In this document: piece after piece, positions 47,940-59,526 of the stretch
How the letters are laid out: every line of letters starts with the position of its first letter
How positions within the stretch are numbered: position 1 is the first letter of the stretch
NCBI RefSeq assembly: GCF_947179515.1
Contig: NC_067474.1
Location: 102,051,253 to 102,115,252 of the forward strand
From: Apodemus sylvaticus
Taxonomy: Eukaryota > Chordata > Mammalia > Rodentia > Muridae
DNA length: 64,000 bases
Reading direction: 5' to 3'
Made by a program: the position numbers and the translations under genes
Notes under the pieces: model-generated
What the model was told of the DNA's origin: nothing
What the model saw: the letters and a program-made list of their open reading frames with translations, nothing else
The model's database searches: none

Positions 47940-48219
47940 TTTTTTTTCAGTGATGTGATCTTTTTTTTTAAATTTTTTTTATTCGATATAATTTATTTAC
48001 ATTTCAAATGATTTCCCCTTTTCTAGCCCCCCACTCCCCGAAAGTCCCATAAGCCCCCTTCTCTTCCCCTGTCCTCACACCTGCCCCTTCCCACTTCCCC
48101 GTTCTGGTTTTGCCGAATACTACTTCACTGAGTCTTTCCAGAACCAGGGGCCACTCCTCCTTTCTTCTTGTACCTCATTTGATGTGTGGATTATGTTTTG
48201 GGTATTCCAGTTTTCTAGG

Positions 48220-50848
48220 TTAATATCCACTTATTAGTGAGTGCACACCATGATTCACCTTTTGAGTCTGGGTTACCTCACTTAGTATGATGTTCTCTAG
48301 CTCCATCCATTTGCCTAAGAATTTCATGAATTCATTGTTTCTAATGGCTGAATAGTACTCCATTGTGTAGATATACCACATTTTTTGCATCCACTCTTCT
48401 GTTGAGGGATACCTGGGTTCTTTCCAGCATCTGGCAATTATAAATAGGGCTGCTATGAACATAGTAGAGCATGTATCCTTATTACATGGTGGGGAATCCT
48501 CTGGGTATATGCCCAGGAGTGGTATAGCAGGATCTTCTGGAAGTGAGGTGCCCAGTTTTCGGAGGAACCGCCAGACTGATTTCCAGAGTGGTTGTACCAA
48601 TTTGCAACCCCACCAGCAGTGGAGGAGTGTTCCTCTTTCTCCACACCCTCTCCAACACCTGCTGTCTCCTGAATTTTTAATCTTTGCCATTCTGACTGGT
48701 GTAAGATGAAATCTCAGGGTTGTTTTGATTTGCATTTCCCTAATGACTAATGAAGTTGAGCATTTTTTAAGATGCTTCTCCTCCATCTGAAGTTCTTCAG
48801 GTGAGACTTCTTTGTTTAACTCTGTACCCCATTTTTTAATAGGGTTGTTCGGTTTTCTGGAGTCTAACTTCTTGAGTTCTTTATATATATTGAATATTAG
48901 CCCTCTATCTGATGTAGGATTGGTGAAGATCTTTTCCCAATTTGTTGGTTGCCGATTTCTCCTTTTGATGGTGTCCTTTGCCTTACAGAAACTTTGTAAT
49001 TTTATGAGGTTCCATTTGTCAATTCTTGCTCTTAGAGCATATGCTATTGGTGTTCTCTTCAGAAACTTTCTCCCTGTACCAATGTCCTCAAGGGTCTTCC
49101 CCAGTTTCTTTTCTATAAGCTTCAGAGTGTCCGGCTTTATGTGGAGGTCCTTGATCCATTTGGATTTGAGCTTAGTACAAGGAGACAAGGATGGATCAAT
49201 TTGCATTCTTCTTCATGCTGACCTCCAGTTGAGCCAGCACCATTTGTTGAAAAGGCTATCTTTTTTCAATTGGATGTTTTCAGCCTCTTTGTTTAGGATC
49301 AAGTGGCCATAGGTGTGTGAGTTCATTTCTGGATCTTCAATCCTGTTCCATTGATCCTCCTGCCTGTCACTGTACCAATACCATGCAGTTTTTAACACTA
49401 TTGTTCTGTAGTATTGCTTGAGGTCAGGGATACTGATTCCCCCAGAATTTCTTTTGTTGCTGAGAATAGTTTTAGCTATCCTGGGTTTTTTGTTGTTCCA
49501 GATGAATTTGAAAATTGCTCTTTATAGCTCTGTGAAGAATTGAGTTGGGATTTTGATGGGTATTGCATTGAATCTGTATATTGCTTTTGGCAAAATGGCC
49601 ATTTTAACTATATTGATTCTACCGATCCATGAGCATGGGAGGTTTTCCCATTTTTTGAGGTCTTCTTCCATTTCCTTCTTCAGAGTCTTGAAGTTCTTGT
49701 CATACAGATCTTTCACATGTTTGGTAAGAGTCACCCCAAGATACTTTATACTGTTTGTGGCTATTGTGAAGGGGGTCGTTTCCCTAATTTCTTTCTCAGC
49801 CTGCTTATCCTTTGAGTATAGGAAGGCCACTGATTTGCTTGAGTTGATTTTATAACCTGCCACTTCGCTGAAGTTGTTTATCAGCTGTAGGAGTTCTCTA
49901 GTGGAGTTTTTTTTTTTGGGTCACTTAGGCAGACTATCATGTCCTCTGCAAATAATGATAGTTTGACTTCTTCCTTTCTGATTTGTATCCCTTTGACCTC
50001 CTTATGTTGTCGAATGGCCCGCGCTAGTACCTCAAGTACAATATTGAAAAGATAAGGAGAAAGGGGGCAGCCTTGTCTGGTCCCTGATTTCAGTGGAATT
50101 GCTTCAAGTTTCTCTCCATTTAGTTTGATGCTGGCTACCGGTTTGCTGTATATTGCTTTTACTATGTTTAGGAATGGGCCTTGAATTCCTGTTCTCTCCA
50201 AGACTTTAAGCATGAAAGGATGCTGAATTTTGTCAAATGCTTTTTCAGCATCCAATGAAATGACCATGTGGTTTTTTTCTTTGAGTTTGTTTATGTAGTG
50301 GATTGCATTGCTGGATTTCCGTATATTGAACCAACCCTGCATTCCCGGGATAAAGCCTACTTGATCATGTTGGATGATCGTTTTGATGTGTTCTTGGATT
50401 TGGTTGGCAAGAATTTTATTGAGTATTTTAGCATCGATGTTCATAAGGGAAATTGGTCTGAAGTTCTCTTTCTTTGTTGGATCTTTGTGTGGTTTTGGTA
50501 TCAGCGTAATTGTGGCTTTGTAGTAGGAATTGGGTAGTGTTCCTCCTGTTTCTATCTTGTGGAATAGTTTGAAGAGTATTGGTGTTAACTCTTCTTTGAA
50601 GGTCTGATAGAATTCTGCACTGAAACCATCTGGTCCTGTGCTTTTTTTGGTTGGAAGACTTTCTATGACTCCTTCTATTTCTTTAGGCATTATGGGAGTG
50701 TTTCGATGGTCTAGTTGGTCCTGATTTAATTTTGGTATTTGGTATCTGTCAAGGAAATTGTCCATTTCCTCCAGATTCTCCAGTTGTGTTGAGTACAGGC
50801 TCTTGTAGTAGGATCTGATGATATTTTGGATTTCCTCAGTTTCCGTTT
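48220..50848 (-). pseudogene. L1 ORF2 remnant: RT domain and C-terminal region
   Basis: Encodes part of the L1 reverse transcriptase. From the N-terminal side: a 294-codon open stretch (49881-50765) with the GPDGF, NFRPISL and RQGCPLSP RT motifs, then the catalytic FADD motif changed to FAED. A frameshift follows near an A run at about 49906, a nonsense codon (TEL-stop) at 49522, another (RSA-stop) at 49213, then 328 open codons to the natural stop with the cysteine-rich C-terminal motif. The endonuclease domain is absent. Not functional. Confidence 0.92.
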
Positions 50849-51826
50849 TCAGAGACTCTCGGGTGAAAAGTCTGCTGTGATTCTGATAGGTCTCTCCTTA
50901 TATGTTACTTGGCCTTTTTCTCTTACTGCCTTTAATATTCTTTCTTTGTTTAGTACATTTGGTGTTTTGATTATTATGTGACGGGAAGTATTTCTCTTCT
51001 GGTCCAGTCTGTTTGGAGTTCTGTAGGCTTCTTGTATATTCATGGGCATCTCTCTCTTTAGGTTAGGGAAGTTTTCTTCCATAATTTTATTGAAGATATT
51101 AACTGGCCCTTTCTGTTGTAAATCTTCACTCTCATCTATGCCTATAATCCTTAGGTTTGGTCTTCTCATTGTGTCCTGGATTTCCTGGATATTTTGGGTT
51201 ACAAGCTTTTTGCATTTTGCATTTTCTTTAACTGTTGAGTCCATGGTTTCTATGGAATCTTCAGCATCTGAGATTCTTTCTTCTATCTCTTGTATTCTGT
51301 TGTTGATATTTGCATCTCTGTCCTCTGATTTCTTCCCAAGGCTTTCTATCTCCAAAGTTGTCTCCCTTTGAGTTTTCTTAGCTGTTTCTACTTCTGATTT
51401 TAGATCCTGGATGGTTTTGCTTAGCTCCTTCACTTGCTTGTTTGTGCTTTCCTGTAATTCTTTAAGAGATTTTTGTGTTTCCTCTTTCATGACCTCAGCC
51501 TGTTGACCAAAGTTCTCCTGTATTTCTTTAAGTGTTTTTTGCATTTCCTCATTGTTGTCTTTTGTATTCTCCTGGATTTCTTTCAGTGATTTTTGTGTTT
51601 CCCTTGCAAGGGCTTCTAACTTATGATCCATTTTCTCCTGAATTTCTTTAAGTATGTCCTTCATGTGTTCCTGTACCAGCATCATGACCAGTGATTTTAA
51701 ATCCAAATCTTGTTTTACTGGTGTGATGGGGTATCCAGGACATGTTGGTAGAGGAGAATTGGGTTCAGATGTTGCCATATTGCCTTGATTTCTGTTAGTG
51801 ACGTTCCTGCGTTTGCCTTTTGCCAT
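50849..51826 (-). CDS. L1 ORF1 protein, C-terminally truncated
   Basis: 325 codons beginning MAKGKRRN. L1 ORF1 makes a trimeric RNA-binding chaperone that coats L1 RNA. A variable basic N-terminus is followed by a long coiled coil (about residues 60-210; repeated KEIQE/KSLKE heptads) and an RRM-like domain (RRPNLRIIGIDESED). The frame stops at FSPESL, just where the C-terminal domain should begin, because of the internal deletion joining it to ORF2. About 85 residues are missing relative to mouse ORF1p. Open otherwise, but likely a defective RNA binder. Confidence 0.85.
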   Translation of the reverse strand: MAKGKRRNVTNRNQGNMATSEPNSPLPTCPGYPITPVKQDLDLKSLVMMLVQEHMKDILKEIQEKMDHKLEALARETQKSLKEIQENTKDNNEEMQKTLKEIQENFGQQAEVMKEETQKSLKELQESTNKQVKELSKTIQDLKSEVETAKKTQRETTLEIESLGKKSEDRDANINNRIQEIEERISDAEDSIETMDSTVKENAKCKKLVTQNIQEIQDTMRRPNLRIIGIDESEDLQQKGPVNIFNKIMEENFPNLKREMPMNIQEAYRTPNRLDQKRNTSRHIIIKTPNVLNKERILKAVREKGQVTYKERPIRITADFSPESL

Positions 51827-53027
51827 CTAGTTCTCACTGGTGTTAGTTGGTCTTGTCAGTGCTGGACTCACCAGTGCAAGCTGCCCCTTCCTAGTTGGCC
51901 TCTGGTGCACAGCTTACCTCCTGCACTGCCTGTAGACAGGGTGCTGCTGCCCAGGCTGTTCAGATCCCAAAGCAGGCACCTGAAGGCTCCCGCTGGGGCC
52001 CGCTGGATTCACCAGAGCACACCAACTTCTCTCTGCTGGCCGCCCGGAAGCCTCTCCAGCCTCTTGCAGGACCTGGAGATGTGGTGCCGCCACCCAGGCT
52101 GATCTGGATTCGGAAGCGGAGAGAGTTGAGCTGAGGGCTCCCGCCTGAGGCCTTGCCCCAGATTGTGTCTGTGGACCAGATGGAGCCCGTGTGCACCCCC
52201 AGGGAGTGCCAACGGTGTATGCTGCCGGGACCTCCCCTGTGTTTTGATCACTCTGCTGGGCAGCTGATCCCCCAACCGGGCTGGCGCACACAAGGTTAGC
52301 CTGGCCGCCCAGGCCCTGAGTCCAGGCAAAAGCCTGGGAGGCCAAGGACCGCGCAAAGATCCCCAAGGGCTATGACTGTTAATTGGGTCTGCCAGGTGAC
52401 CAGGATGGCGGGCGTGTGTGCTCACGCTCCCCGAAAGCGCCGGGAGAGTCTGCTGTGCTAACAACCTCCTGGTCGGGTTGACACACAGATGGCCCACCAA
52501 GCCGCCCAGTTCTTGGGGTCAGTCCTGGGCCTTTTGGGGCCTAGACCCCAGCTTTGTTAGCCTCAGGCTATGCCTGTTACGGCTCTGCCTGCCAGAGCTC
52601 TCTGTCGTCCTGTAGGCAAAATGGCGGCGGGCACACAGGCCAGGGCAAAAAACCTCCTGGCTGGGTTGGCACCCCGATGGCCCCCCGAACAGCCCAGGGC
52701 CTGGGTGCAGGCCAACGCCCCTCGGGCTCAGACCCCCGTGGTGTTGGCCTCGGATTATGTTTGTGTACCTCAGTCTGTCTGATCTCTCTGGAGTCCGAAA
52801 CCAAGATGGAGGTGAGCCTCTCCTGACTGGCGGGAGGCTGAGTTCTGAAGTGGCTTCCGTGCAGTGAAAGGCGCAGCAAAACCGCAGCTGCTTGCAGCCC
52901 GGCTGGTCAAGGAAGGTCAGTGTTCGTGGGTGCAGGGCCTAACAGGACCCTGTGTCGCCTTGGTTCCACTGCTGATGGCCCTTCAGCTGGACCAGCCACT
53001 GCTGCACTGGCGCCGCCGCCACCGCCC
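51827..53027 (-). promoter_or_regulatory. L1 5' UTR promoter with monomer-like repeats
   Basis: GC-rich 1.2-kb leader. At least three related units are visible around 52260-52460, 52460-52640 and 52640-52800, each with a phrase like aacctcctgg-cggttg followed by a gggcctgg-type stretch. Each has a YY1-like ATGGCGG/CCATCTTGG motif (about 52404, 52617-52630 and 52800). Murine L1 promoters are built of such tandem monomers. Open frames here on both strands are GC artefacts. Confidence 0.75.
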
Positions 53028-53039
53028 GTATCCTTTCTT
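53028..53039. repeat. Right target-site duplication of the near-full L1
   Basis: Exact copy of 47928-47939; duplicon B continues directly after it. Confidence 0.9.
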
Positions 53040-53939
53040 AAAAATGAGATTTCAGTAAGTAATTGTGACTAGGTTTTGTATTCTAATCCCTGAGTCTACC
53101 ATCTGTTTATATTCCAATCCTATGCTCTTTTTAGCATCATAGATCTGTAATACATTGTGAGTTCAAGGCTGGTGACACCTGCACCCATTCTTTTATTTTC
53201 CAGTATTGCTATAGACCTTATACTCATTTTGTGAATAATAGTTAATTTTAATGAACTGCAACATATAGTTGTTACAGGATTTAGATTATAAAATCCCTAT
53301 TGTACACACATGCTGTGTGTTCACATTTGCATTTGCATACAGTGGGACAAGATGTTAATCAATGTCAAGGTTTCACCTGATTTTCTTTGACAGGATCTCT
53401 CATTTTAGTGAGGGTTCACCATTGCTGCCAGACTGATTGGCCTGTGAGCTTGTGATGGCTGTTCTTGGATGTCAACTTGACTAAATGTGGAATTAGCTGA
53501 CAGTCCAAAAGGTAGGCGCACACCTGTGATTTGGATTTGCTTAACTTGGAAAGAGAAAATCCACTTCTAATCAGGACCTATAAAATGGGAAGATACAATT
53601 TTAATTTGGATCTTTGAGGTATGAAGGATCCGCTCTATGATGAGCCAGGTTTTCTGCTGGAAGTCTATGTAAACACATGAAGGAAAGATGTTTTTGCTGT
53701 TTGTCTGTGTGCTTTTTCCTTGCTAGCAATCTGTTCCTTCACTGATATTAGAGCCTAATATTATTAGAATCTGGCACATAGTGAATACAAGCTAGGAAAT
53801 CTATCTTAGTGAAGAATTACTGGATTCTTTGAATTTACACTCATAGGCAGACATTTTCTGAATTGTTTGGACTTCATCCTGTAAGCCATTCTAATATCAC
53901 ACATGTAATACACATGTGCATGTATATTTCATATAAATA
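53040..53939 (+). repeat. Continuation of duplicon B and flank
   Basis: The first 80 bases match the last 80 of the window (copy C), so the duplication extends past the window end. About 53450-53720 resembles a dispersed rodent repeat (ggctgttcttggatgtcaac) that I cannot name. No gene seen. Confidence 0.6.
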
Positions 53940-53967
53940 TGTGTGTGAGGGGGTGTGTGTGTATGTA

Positions 53968-54030
<63 letters not shown>
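53940..54030. repeat. (TG)n(AG)n compound microsatellite
   Basis: TG run followed by AG run, no interruption at the switch. Confidence 0.96.
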
Positions 54031-54724
54031 TTCTATAAATTCAAGAACTTTGGAAAACACTGATTAGTACACTATTCCAGGTACATGTCTCCCCCTAGTG
54101 CCTAGTGTCAGGATTACAGGCATGTTCTCCTCCACAATGCTTGATGTGATTTCTGAGAAACCAGTCAGCTATTTTTTTTTAATTTACTGTAAGAACTTTC
54201 CTAAGTCAGCTATCTCTCCTATTGCCTATTTTAGTTTTTATATAAGTCTCCAAAACTTACAGTATTTGTGTCTGAAAAAGTACAAATCACAGTGATATTC
54301 ACAAAAAATAAGTGATAAATAATGACACTGATATTTAACTTGTAAAAAAGGGGAGATTGTGCTGTTTTAGCATTAGCAGACATGGAGAGATGAGGAAACA
54401 TAGTTCCCAAGTGTCTGACACAGTGTATACCCTCAAAGTAGAAAAAACTAGTATTATCAACAGCAAAATATTCATTTTTTCCACAAGGAAAATAGTGACT
54501 CTACTATTCTCCTACAGAGAAGGTTTTTTTTTTTTTTAAAAATATATAAAACCATACATAGCACACTCATTGTTGCCATTGAATAAACTAAATGTATTCC
54601 TACCTTTCAAAATGTGTGCAAAGACTTTGACATCTGCATTACAAAGGAATGACTGCAGATCCTTTACTGTTGTGAGGAGGTGCAGAGAAACTAGATCGAC
54701 TTTTACTGTGATTTGATAAGAACA

Positions 54725-54853
54725 GGTAACTGGGAAGGGGTGGACGAGGGAATAGGAGGATGGAAGAGGGCTTATGGGATTTTCTGGGAGGGAGGATCCA
54801 GGAAAGGAGAAATCATTTGAAATGTAAATAAAGAATATATCAAAAAAAAAAAA
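54725..54853 (+). mobile_element. Short L1 3' end insertion
   Basis: Only the last ~130 bases of an L1 3' UTR plus poly(A), flanked by aagaaca (54718-54724 and 54854-54860). Absent from copy A at the matching site. Confidence 0.88.
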
Positions 54854-54860
54854 AAGAACA

Positions 54861-55379
54861 CTGTGTATGGTTCTGACTGATACTCCAATATCCTGAGCAT
54901 AATTTTAAACATTGTATGTTGATTTGCATGGTTTGAATAGTACTAGTGCCATAGAGTATGAGATTTCAAGCGTTTGAAATACAAAGTTCAGATACTTACC
55001 TGTATGTTTTGGATTGGGCGCAAAATGTCACTGGGGTTGAACATGTTGGACGTTGGTATTCAGGGAAGTTGGTTCACAGGGCACTGACGCCTTCATCTTA
55101 TCCTCCAGGAACAAACTTTATCAATGCAAACCCATTGATTATTTCAGATGAGTGGACCACTAAGTAGTGAGGCTTTGCTGGAGGATGGTTAGGGGATACA
55201 TCCTAAGGACAGACTTTCCCAGTCTGCCTCTTGGAAAGCACGAAATGAGCAAAGGTTTTTGAGACAAATGGTCTTCCCACTATGCAACGAATTCAGAAAT
55301 CCATGGTGTTAATGGTCTAAGTTTATAAGACAAAATAAATAAAAATTTAAGCTTTGAAATTTTAAATATCTTATTACTC
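54861..55379. other. Duplicon C non-coding sequence
   Basis: No gene seen; aligns with 40045-40390 and 15670-16160 (inverted). Confidence 0.6.
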
Positions 55380-56297
55380 TTGTATATGGGTGTGAATGTC
55401 TGTCTTTGTGCATGTGCTTGTGTGTGTGTGCGTGCGTGTGCGTGTGCGTGTGTATGTGTGTGTGTGTGTGTGGCTGCACGCATTTGTCTATGTGAGTAAA
55501 TGTTCATGTGTGTCCATGTGTTTGTCTGCACTCAGTGTGTTTGATTTAAGTGCATGTGTGCCTGTATGTGTGTGTTTGTTTGTGTGTCTGTATTTGAGCA
55601 TGTATGCATGTGATTTTGTATGAGGATCTACAAGTGTATGTCTCCTCATGAGTGTTTGTATGAGTATATGTTTGTAGTATTATGGTAGAATGTGACTGTG
55701 TGTTTGCAAAGGTTTGTGAGAATGTGTGGGAACTTTTGCACATATGTATGTGTAAGTGATTGTTTAAATGATGGCTTATGTTCATGGTGATATCTGTACA
55801 TGTGTTTAAATGTTTGTCTAGTGTTTGTTCATGTGTTGAAACTGTCTTATATGAGAGAATATGTGTGTGTGAATGAATGGGGACTTTTTTATATATTTAT
55901 AAGCATTGTGGGAATGTGTGTATATATGAGTTTGTGAGTGAGTATATGGATGTATGTGTGGGTTTGTATATGTGTGGATAGTTGTGTGTATGTCTATGTG
56001 AGTATGTTTGTGCATAAACATGTGAGAATGTCTATTTGTGTGTCTCTGTGTTTGGTTATGAGTTTGAGCATGTGTACATTTGTGTGTGAGAATGCTTATC
56101 TCTGTATGTGAGTATGTGAGTATGTGTTATGGGTGTGTGTGTGTGTGTGTATTGTGTGAGTGTGTTTGTATATTTCTGTCCATCTTTATATAAGCGTGAG
56201 TCTTTGTATTCATACCCATGTTGAGTCAGTGTGTTAAATATGTGAGTGTGTTTGTGTTTTTTATGTGTGTGTGTGTTTGAGAGAGAGAGACTGAACA

Positions 56298-56352
<55 letters not shown>
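55380..56352. repeat. Degenerate TG-rich tract ending in (GA)n
   Basis: Imperfect TGTG repeats, with a CGTG/TGCG segment near 55428-55452 and a GA run at about 56302-56352. Counterpart of 40390-41722. Confidence 0.93.
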
Positions 56353-56357
<5 letters not shown>

Positions 56358-56687
56358 AGGCAGACACCTACTGAGACAGAGTGGCACACAGAGAGTGAGT
56401 ATGCAGGCACAAGCTTGCCTAGTTATGAATGTGATGGCCACAGGCCGACTTACAGGCCTTGCTTGTCTACTGCATCCCTGTGTTCCAGAAATCAAACCCA
56501 GCATATCAAGCTTGAACATAAAGCTTTTTCACATACAGCCCTCGGGATGCCATGGCAATCATTGGATAAATAGCTAATATGCAGTGATGACATATTTAAT
56601 CTTTCATGAAAATTAATATTAGAGAAGTTAACATAAAGAACACAACTTAATTTTTAGCCTGTAAAAAATTGAAAAATACCATTACAT

Positions 56688-56820
56688 CAGTATGGTTTTT
56701 GTAGAGACAGGATTTTCTCTGTGTAGTCCTGACTGTCCTGAAACTTGCTCTGTAGACTGGGCTGGCCTTGATCTCAGATATCAACCTGCCTCTTCTTGAT
56801 TAAGGTGTGCAGCATCACTT
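56688..56820 (-). mobile_element. B1 SINE, old copy (copy C)
   Basis: Same site and orientation as 42072-42205. Confidence 0.8.
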
Positions 56821-57160
56821 CCAGGCCCCAACAATCCTTCTACTTTTGCAACATTTTTGAACAGTACTTTACTTTTTAACACAAATGTTTATGTAAATGG
56901 TATAAATAAAATAAAAATTATTGTAAAATGAATTACAATAACTTTTAAATACAATAACAGAAGATTTTGTGTTTGCAATAGATGTGTAAATTTCTAACAG
57001 AAACTGTAGTTCTGTGGAATAGTGATTAATGACAATTTAAGTGTAATTAAAGAGAAACCTTGTAGAGTAGCTTTCTGAGGGCAACATTGAAAGAGAAAGC
57101 AATGATGGAACCCAAACTCTTGAGAAAAAAATGCACAGACACAGCAGAGAGTGAGGTAAA

Positions 57161-57180
57161 GAAAGTGAAAAGAGAATTGG
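57161..57180 (+). promoter_or_regulatory. Virus-response element of interferon pseudogene C
   Basis: GAAAGTGAAAAGAGAATTGG, identical to A and B. Confidence 0.85.
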
Positions 57181-57226
57181 GGAGCAAGGGGAGGGAATTC
57201 AGAAAGGGGAAACTTGTGTTTGCCCC

Positions 57227-57235
57227 TATTTAAGA
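57227..57235 (+). promoter_or_regulatory. TATA-like box of interferon pseudogene C
   Basis: TATTTAAGA, the unaltered form. Confidence 0.8.
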
Positions 57236-57322
57236 TAGATGCACACAGCAGGCTTGTCAGACAACCTAGAAGAAAAGACTCAAACACAGCCCAGAGAGCC
57301 ATCAGCATCTGCAAGACTCACA

Positions 57323-57874
57323 ATGGCCAGGTTCTGTCCTTTCCTCATGATCCTGATAGTGATGACCTACTGGTCAACCTGCTCTCTAGGATGTGACCTG
57401 TCCCAGATTTTTAATCTCAAGAACTTGACTCTTTTGGAACAAAAGAGAACACTCTCCCCTGTCTCCTGCCTGAAGGACAGGAAGGACTTTGGATTCTCCT
57501 TGGAGAAGGTGGATGCCCAGCAGATCCAGAAGGCTCAAGTCATCCCTGTCCTGCGAGATCTTGCCCAGTAGATCTTGAACCTCTTCACATCAAAGGAGTC
57601 ATCTGCTGTTTGGAATGCAACCCTCCTAGATGCATTCTGCAATAACCTCTACGAGCAGCTCAATGTCTTCAAAGCCTGTGTGCAGCAGTTGGGGATGCAG
57701 GAACCTCCCCTGACCCAGGAAAACCCCAGGATGACTATGAAGAAATACTTTGAAAGGATCACTGTGTACCTGAGAAAGAAGAAACACAGCCCCTGTGCCT
57801 GGGAGGTGGTCAGAGCAGAAGTCTTGTTAGCCTCATCCAAGTTGCTGGCAAGACTGAGTGAGGAGCAGGAGTGA
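57323..57874 (+). pseudogene. IFN-alpha-like gene C with a single nonsense codon
   Basis: Aligns codon for codon with gene B over 184 codons. The only disabling change is TAG at 57569-57571 (codon 83), where B has CAG. The predicted product is 82 residues: the 23-residue signal plus 59 mature residues, without helices C-E. The frame after the stop is open to the natural TGA at 57872. Besides the stop, about eight residues differ from B; C keeps canonical RKDFGF where B has RKYFGF, but shares B's AEVLLASSKLL helix-E change. Promoter, ATTTA array and AATAAA are intact, so a transcript is likely. Confidence 0.93.
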
Positions 57875-58061
57875 GTCCTGAGACAAAGTGGAGAGGACAT
57901 CCCCTGGAATAGAACACTGCGTCTCACAGTATAAGCTTTCCTTTAAAACTCTCATTGCTTTCAGTTAGAATACAATCAACCTCCCTATATGTTTCAGTAA
58001 CATTCATAAATTATTTTTATTATGGAAAACCATGTTTGTATCTGCACCATTTGTTCTTATT

Positions 58062-58105
58062 CATTTATTTATTTATTTACTTATCTATTTATTTATCTAT
58101 TTATT
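58062..58105 (+). promoter_or_regulatory. ATTTA array in 3' UTR of locus C
   Basis: ATTTATTT repeats with a few TTAC/TATC interruptions, same place as in B. Confidence 0.7.
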
Positions 58106-58200
58106 GTGCTGTTAATACTTTAAGGCATTTATGTTAGATATTTCAGTCATATCTTTTAATGTAGCAAATTATCATTTTCAGTTAAATTATTTTGTATTCC

Positions 58201-58206
58201 AATAAA
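58201..58206 (+). terminator. Poly(A) signal of locus C
   Basis: AATAAA about 330 bases past the natural stop. Confidence 0.7.
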
Positions 58207-58887
58207 TTTGCTTTATAAGATACTTTTGATTAGTTAATTTGGTATCTCTTTAACATTATCCAATATTTTGAACATTAGAGCCTTCACTATAAATATTGTA
58301 CGAATGAACAGTTTTGCAAATATCAGAGAAGATAGACACATACTCTGTACAGTATTCAGACAAACCCTAAATATTTTCATCTTCTTCTCTATAGTATTCT
58401 GTATTCTTTTGGATGCACAGACAGTATATTGTAGAGTAGAAAGCCAGAGAATCTTTCTCCTGTCAGATTTCTTCGTCCACCTTGACCAAATAGTGCATGG
58501 ATTAATTTAGGATCTGATTTTCTGGTCTCATATACCTATCATCTGCTCTTATCATTAATGAGTTTAATTGTTTTGAGGTCTAAATATGAGGGAGACCATG
58601 TACAGTAACACAAAACATATCAAGAAGAATGACTAGCCTGCCTATATAGTACAGAAAAGCAAGACAAGTAGAACCTGGGAGTTAACTCAATTCATAATAG
58701 CCTTATAAACCAGTCCTGGTAATAAATCTCAGCAGGAAAGTAAAATGATTTTAAAATCAACCCTTTGAAATACCACTGTTCCTTTTCTATTTCCTGGACC
58801 TTTCCTCTTCCCTTTTTCTACTTCTTTGTCTGATACTGTTTTTCCCTCTCCTAATCCTCTTCCTCCTTCTCCTCCTGCTCCTCTTCT
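58207..58887. other. Duplicon C non-coding sequence
   Basis: No gene seen; ends in the eroded TCC-rich tract. Confidence 0.6.
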
Positions 58888-59472
58888 TGAAAGGATAGAA
58901 AATAATATAGCCTAACTCTAATGACCCCAAGAAGTCAGAAGTTTAAAATGCTATCTCGCTTTGTTAGAAACTAGGTAAAAGGTCACATTCCAGAGCCCTC
59001 CATGTTGTTTAGAGCTAGCAGAAAGGCATTGAGTAGGTGATCCTGGCCCCATAAGGTAACTGGAAGTGGGCTAAGCTTATCTTGCTTCTGTAAATTGCTT
59101 ATACCATTACCCCTATGCAGGAGTTCACACAGCTATAGACATTCAAGAAAATAGGAAACTAATTGGTCCACTGAGCATGGGCTCCGATTATTTAAACATA
59201 TTGGCTCATATTTCACAGACTCTCCATGCTAACAGATGATTGGTTTGTGATTCGCAGGCTTTGTCAAAAACTTATAAAAGCTCTTCCATTTCGCAATTCA
59301 GCACTTGTGCCCACAGTCTTCTAACCCTGCGGGGTGTACAGTTGTAGTACCCAGAATTCTGCAATAAAGATCCCTCATGTTATTGCATTGAGACCATTTC
59401 TTGTGAGTGATTTGGGTTTCGCCTTCCAGGGCGTAGGGTTCTGCAGCACCCTTGGTCTTTGGGGGTCTTACA
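58888..59472 (+). mobile_element. Solo LTR, gammaretrovirus-like (ERV1-type)
   Basis: A 585-base block absent from copies A and B, bounded by TGAAAG and CTTACA (near-inverted TG...CA ends). It has CCAAT-like (attggt) sequence, a cttataaaag TATA box at about 59271-59280 and AATAAA at about 59363-59368, followed by a U5-like tail ending gggggtcttaca, as in murine gammaretroviral LTRs. No internal retroviral sequence follows. Confidence 0.8.
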
Positions 59473-59477
59473 TTTTG

Positions 59478-59523
59478 TGGCGCTCTCACTGCCACGGCCT
59501 GGGTTCGATTCCCACTCAGGGAA
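59478..59523 (+). other. tRNA-Glu(CTC)-like 3' half
   Basis: 46 bases match the 3' half of mammalian tRNA-Glu from the anticodon stem to the 3' end. The loop ctctcac gives anticodon CTC; the stem tggcg/tgcca can still pair; the T arm has gggttcgattccc; the 3' acceptor strand ends tcaggga. From memory of the tRNA, about six positions differ, mostly C-to-T or G-to-A. The 5' half is missing and an LTR sits there instead. Not a functional tRNA gene. Confidence 0.75.
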
Positions 59524-59526
59524 TTA

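Larger units (their letters stand above)
47940..53027 (-). mobile_element. Near-full-length L1 with 5' UTR, internally deleted
   Basis: A 5.1-kb minus-strand L1 in copy B, bounded by a 12-base target-site duplication. In L1 sense: monomeric GC-rich 5' UTR (53027-51827), ORF1 (51826-50849), a direct join into ORF2 just before the reverse-transcriptase domain (about 50848), ORF2 to its stop at 48220, then 3' UTR and poly(A). The ORF1 C-terminal domain and the ORF2 endonuclease region (roughly 1.6 kb by comparison with known murine L1s) are missing. Absent from copy C, so it inserted after that duplication or was not copied. Confidence 0.95.

Noticed and set aside
48812..49312. 166-codon plus-strand frame, also seen at 2702-3202 and (inverted) 24994-25578
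   Set aside because: It is the antisense of L1 ORF2; its recurrence follows the L1 copies, not an independent gene.
51914..52500. 150-163 codon frames on both strands near 52 kb
   Set aside because: They lie in the GC-rich monomeric 5' UTR of an L1 and overlap each other in several frames.
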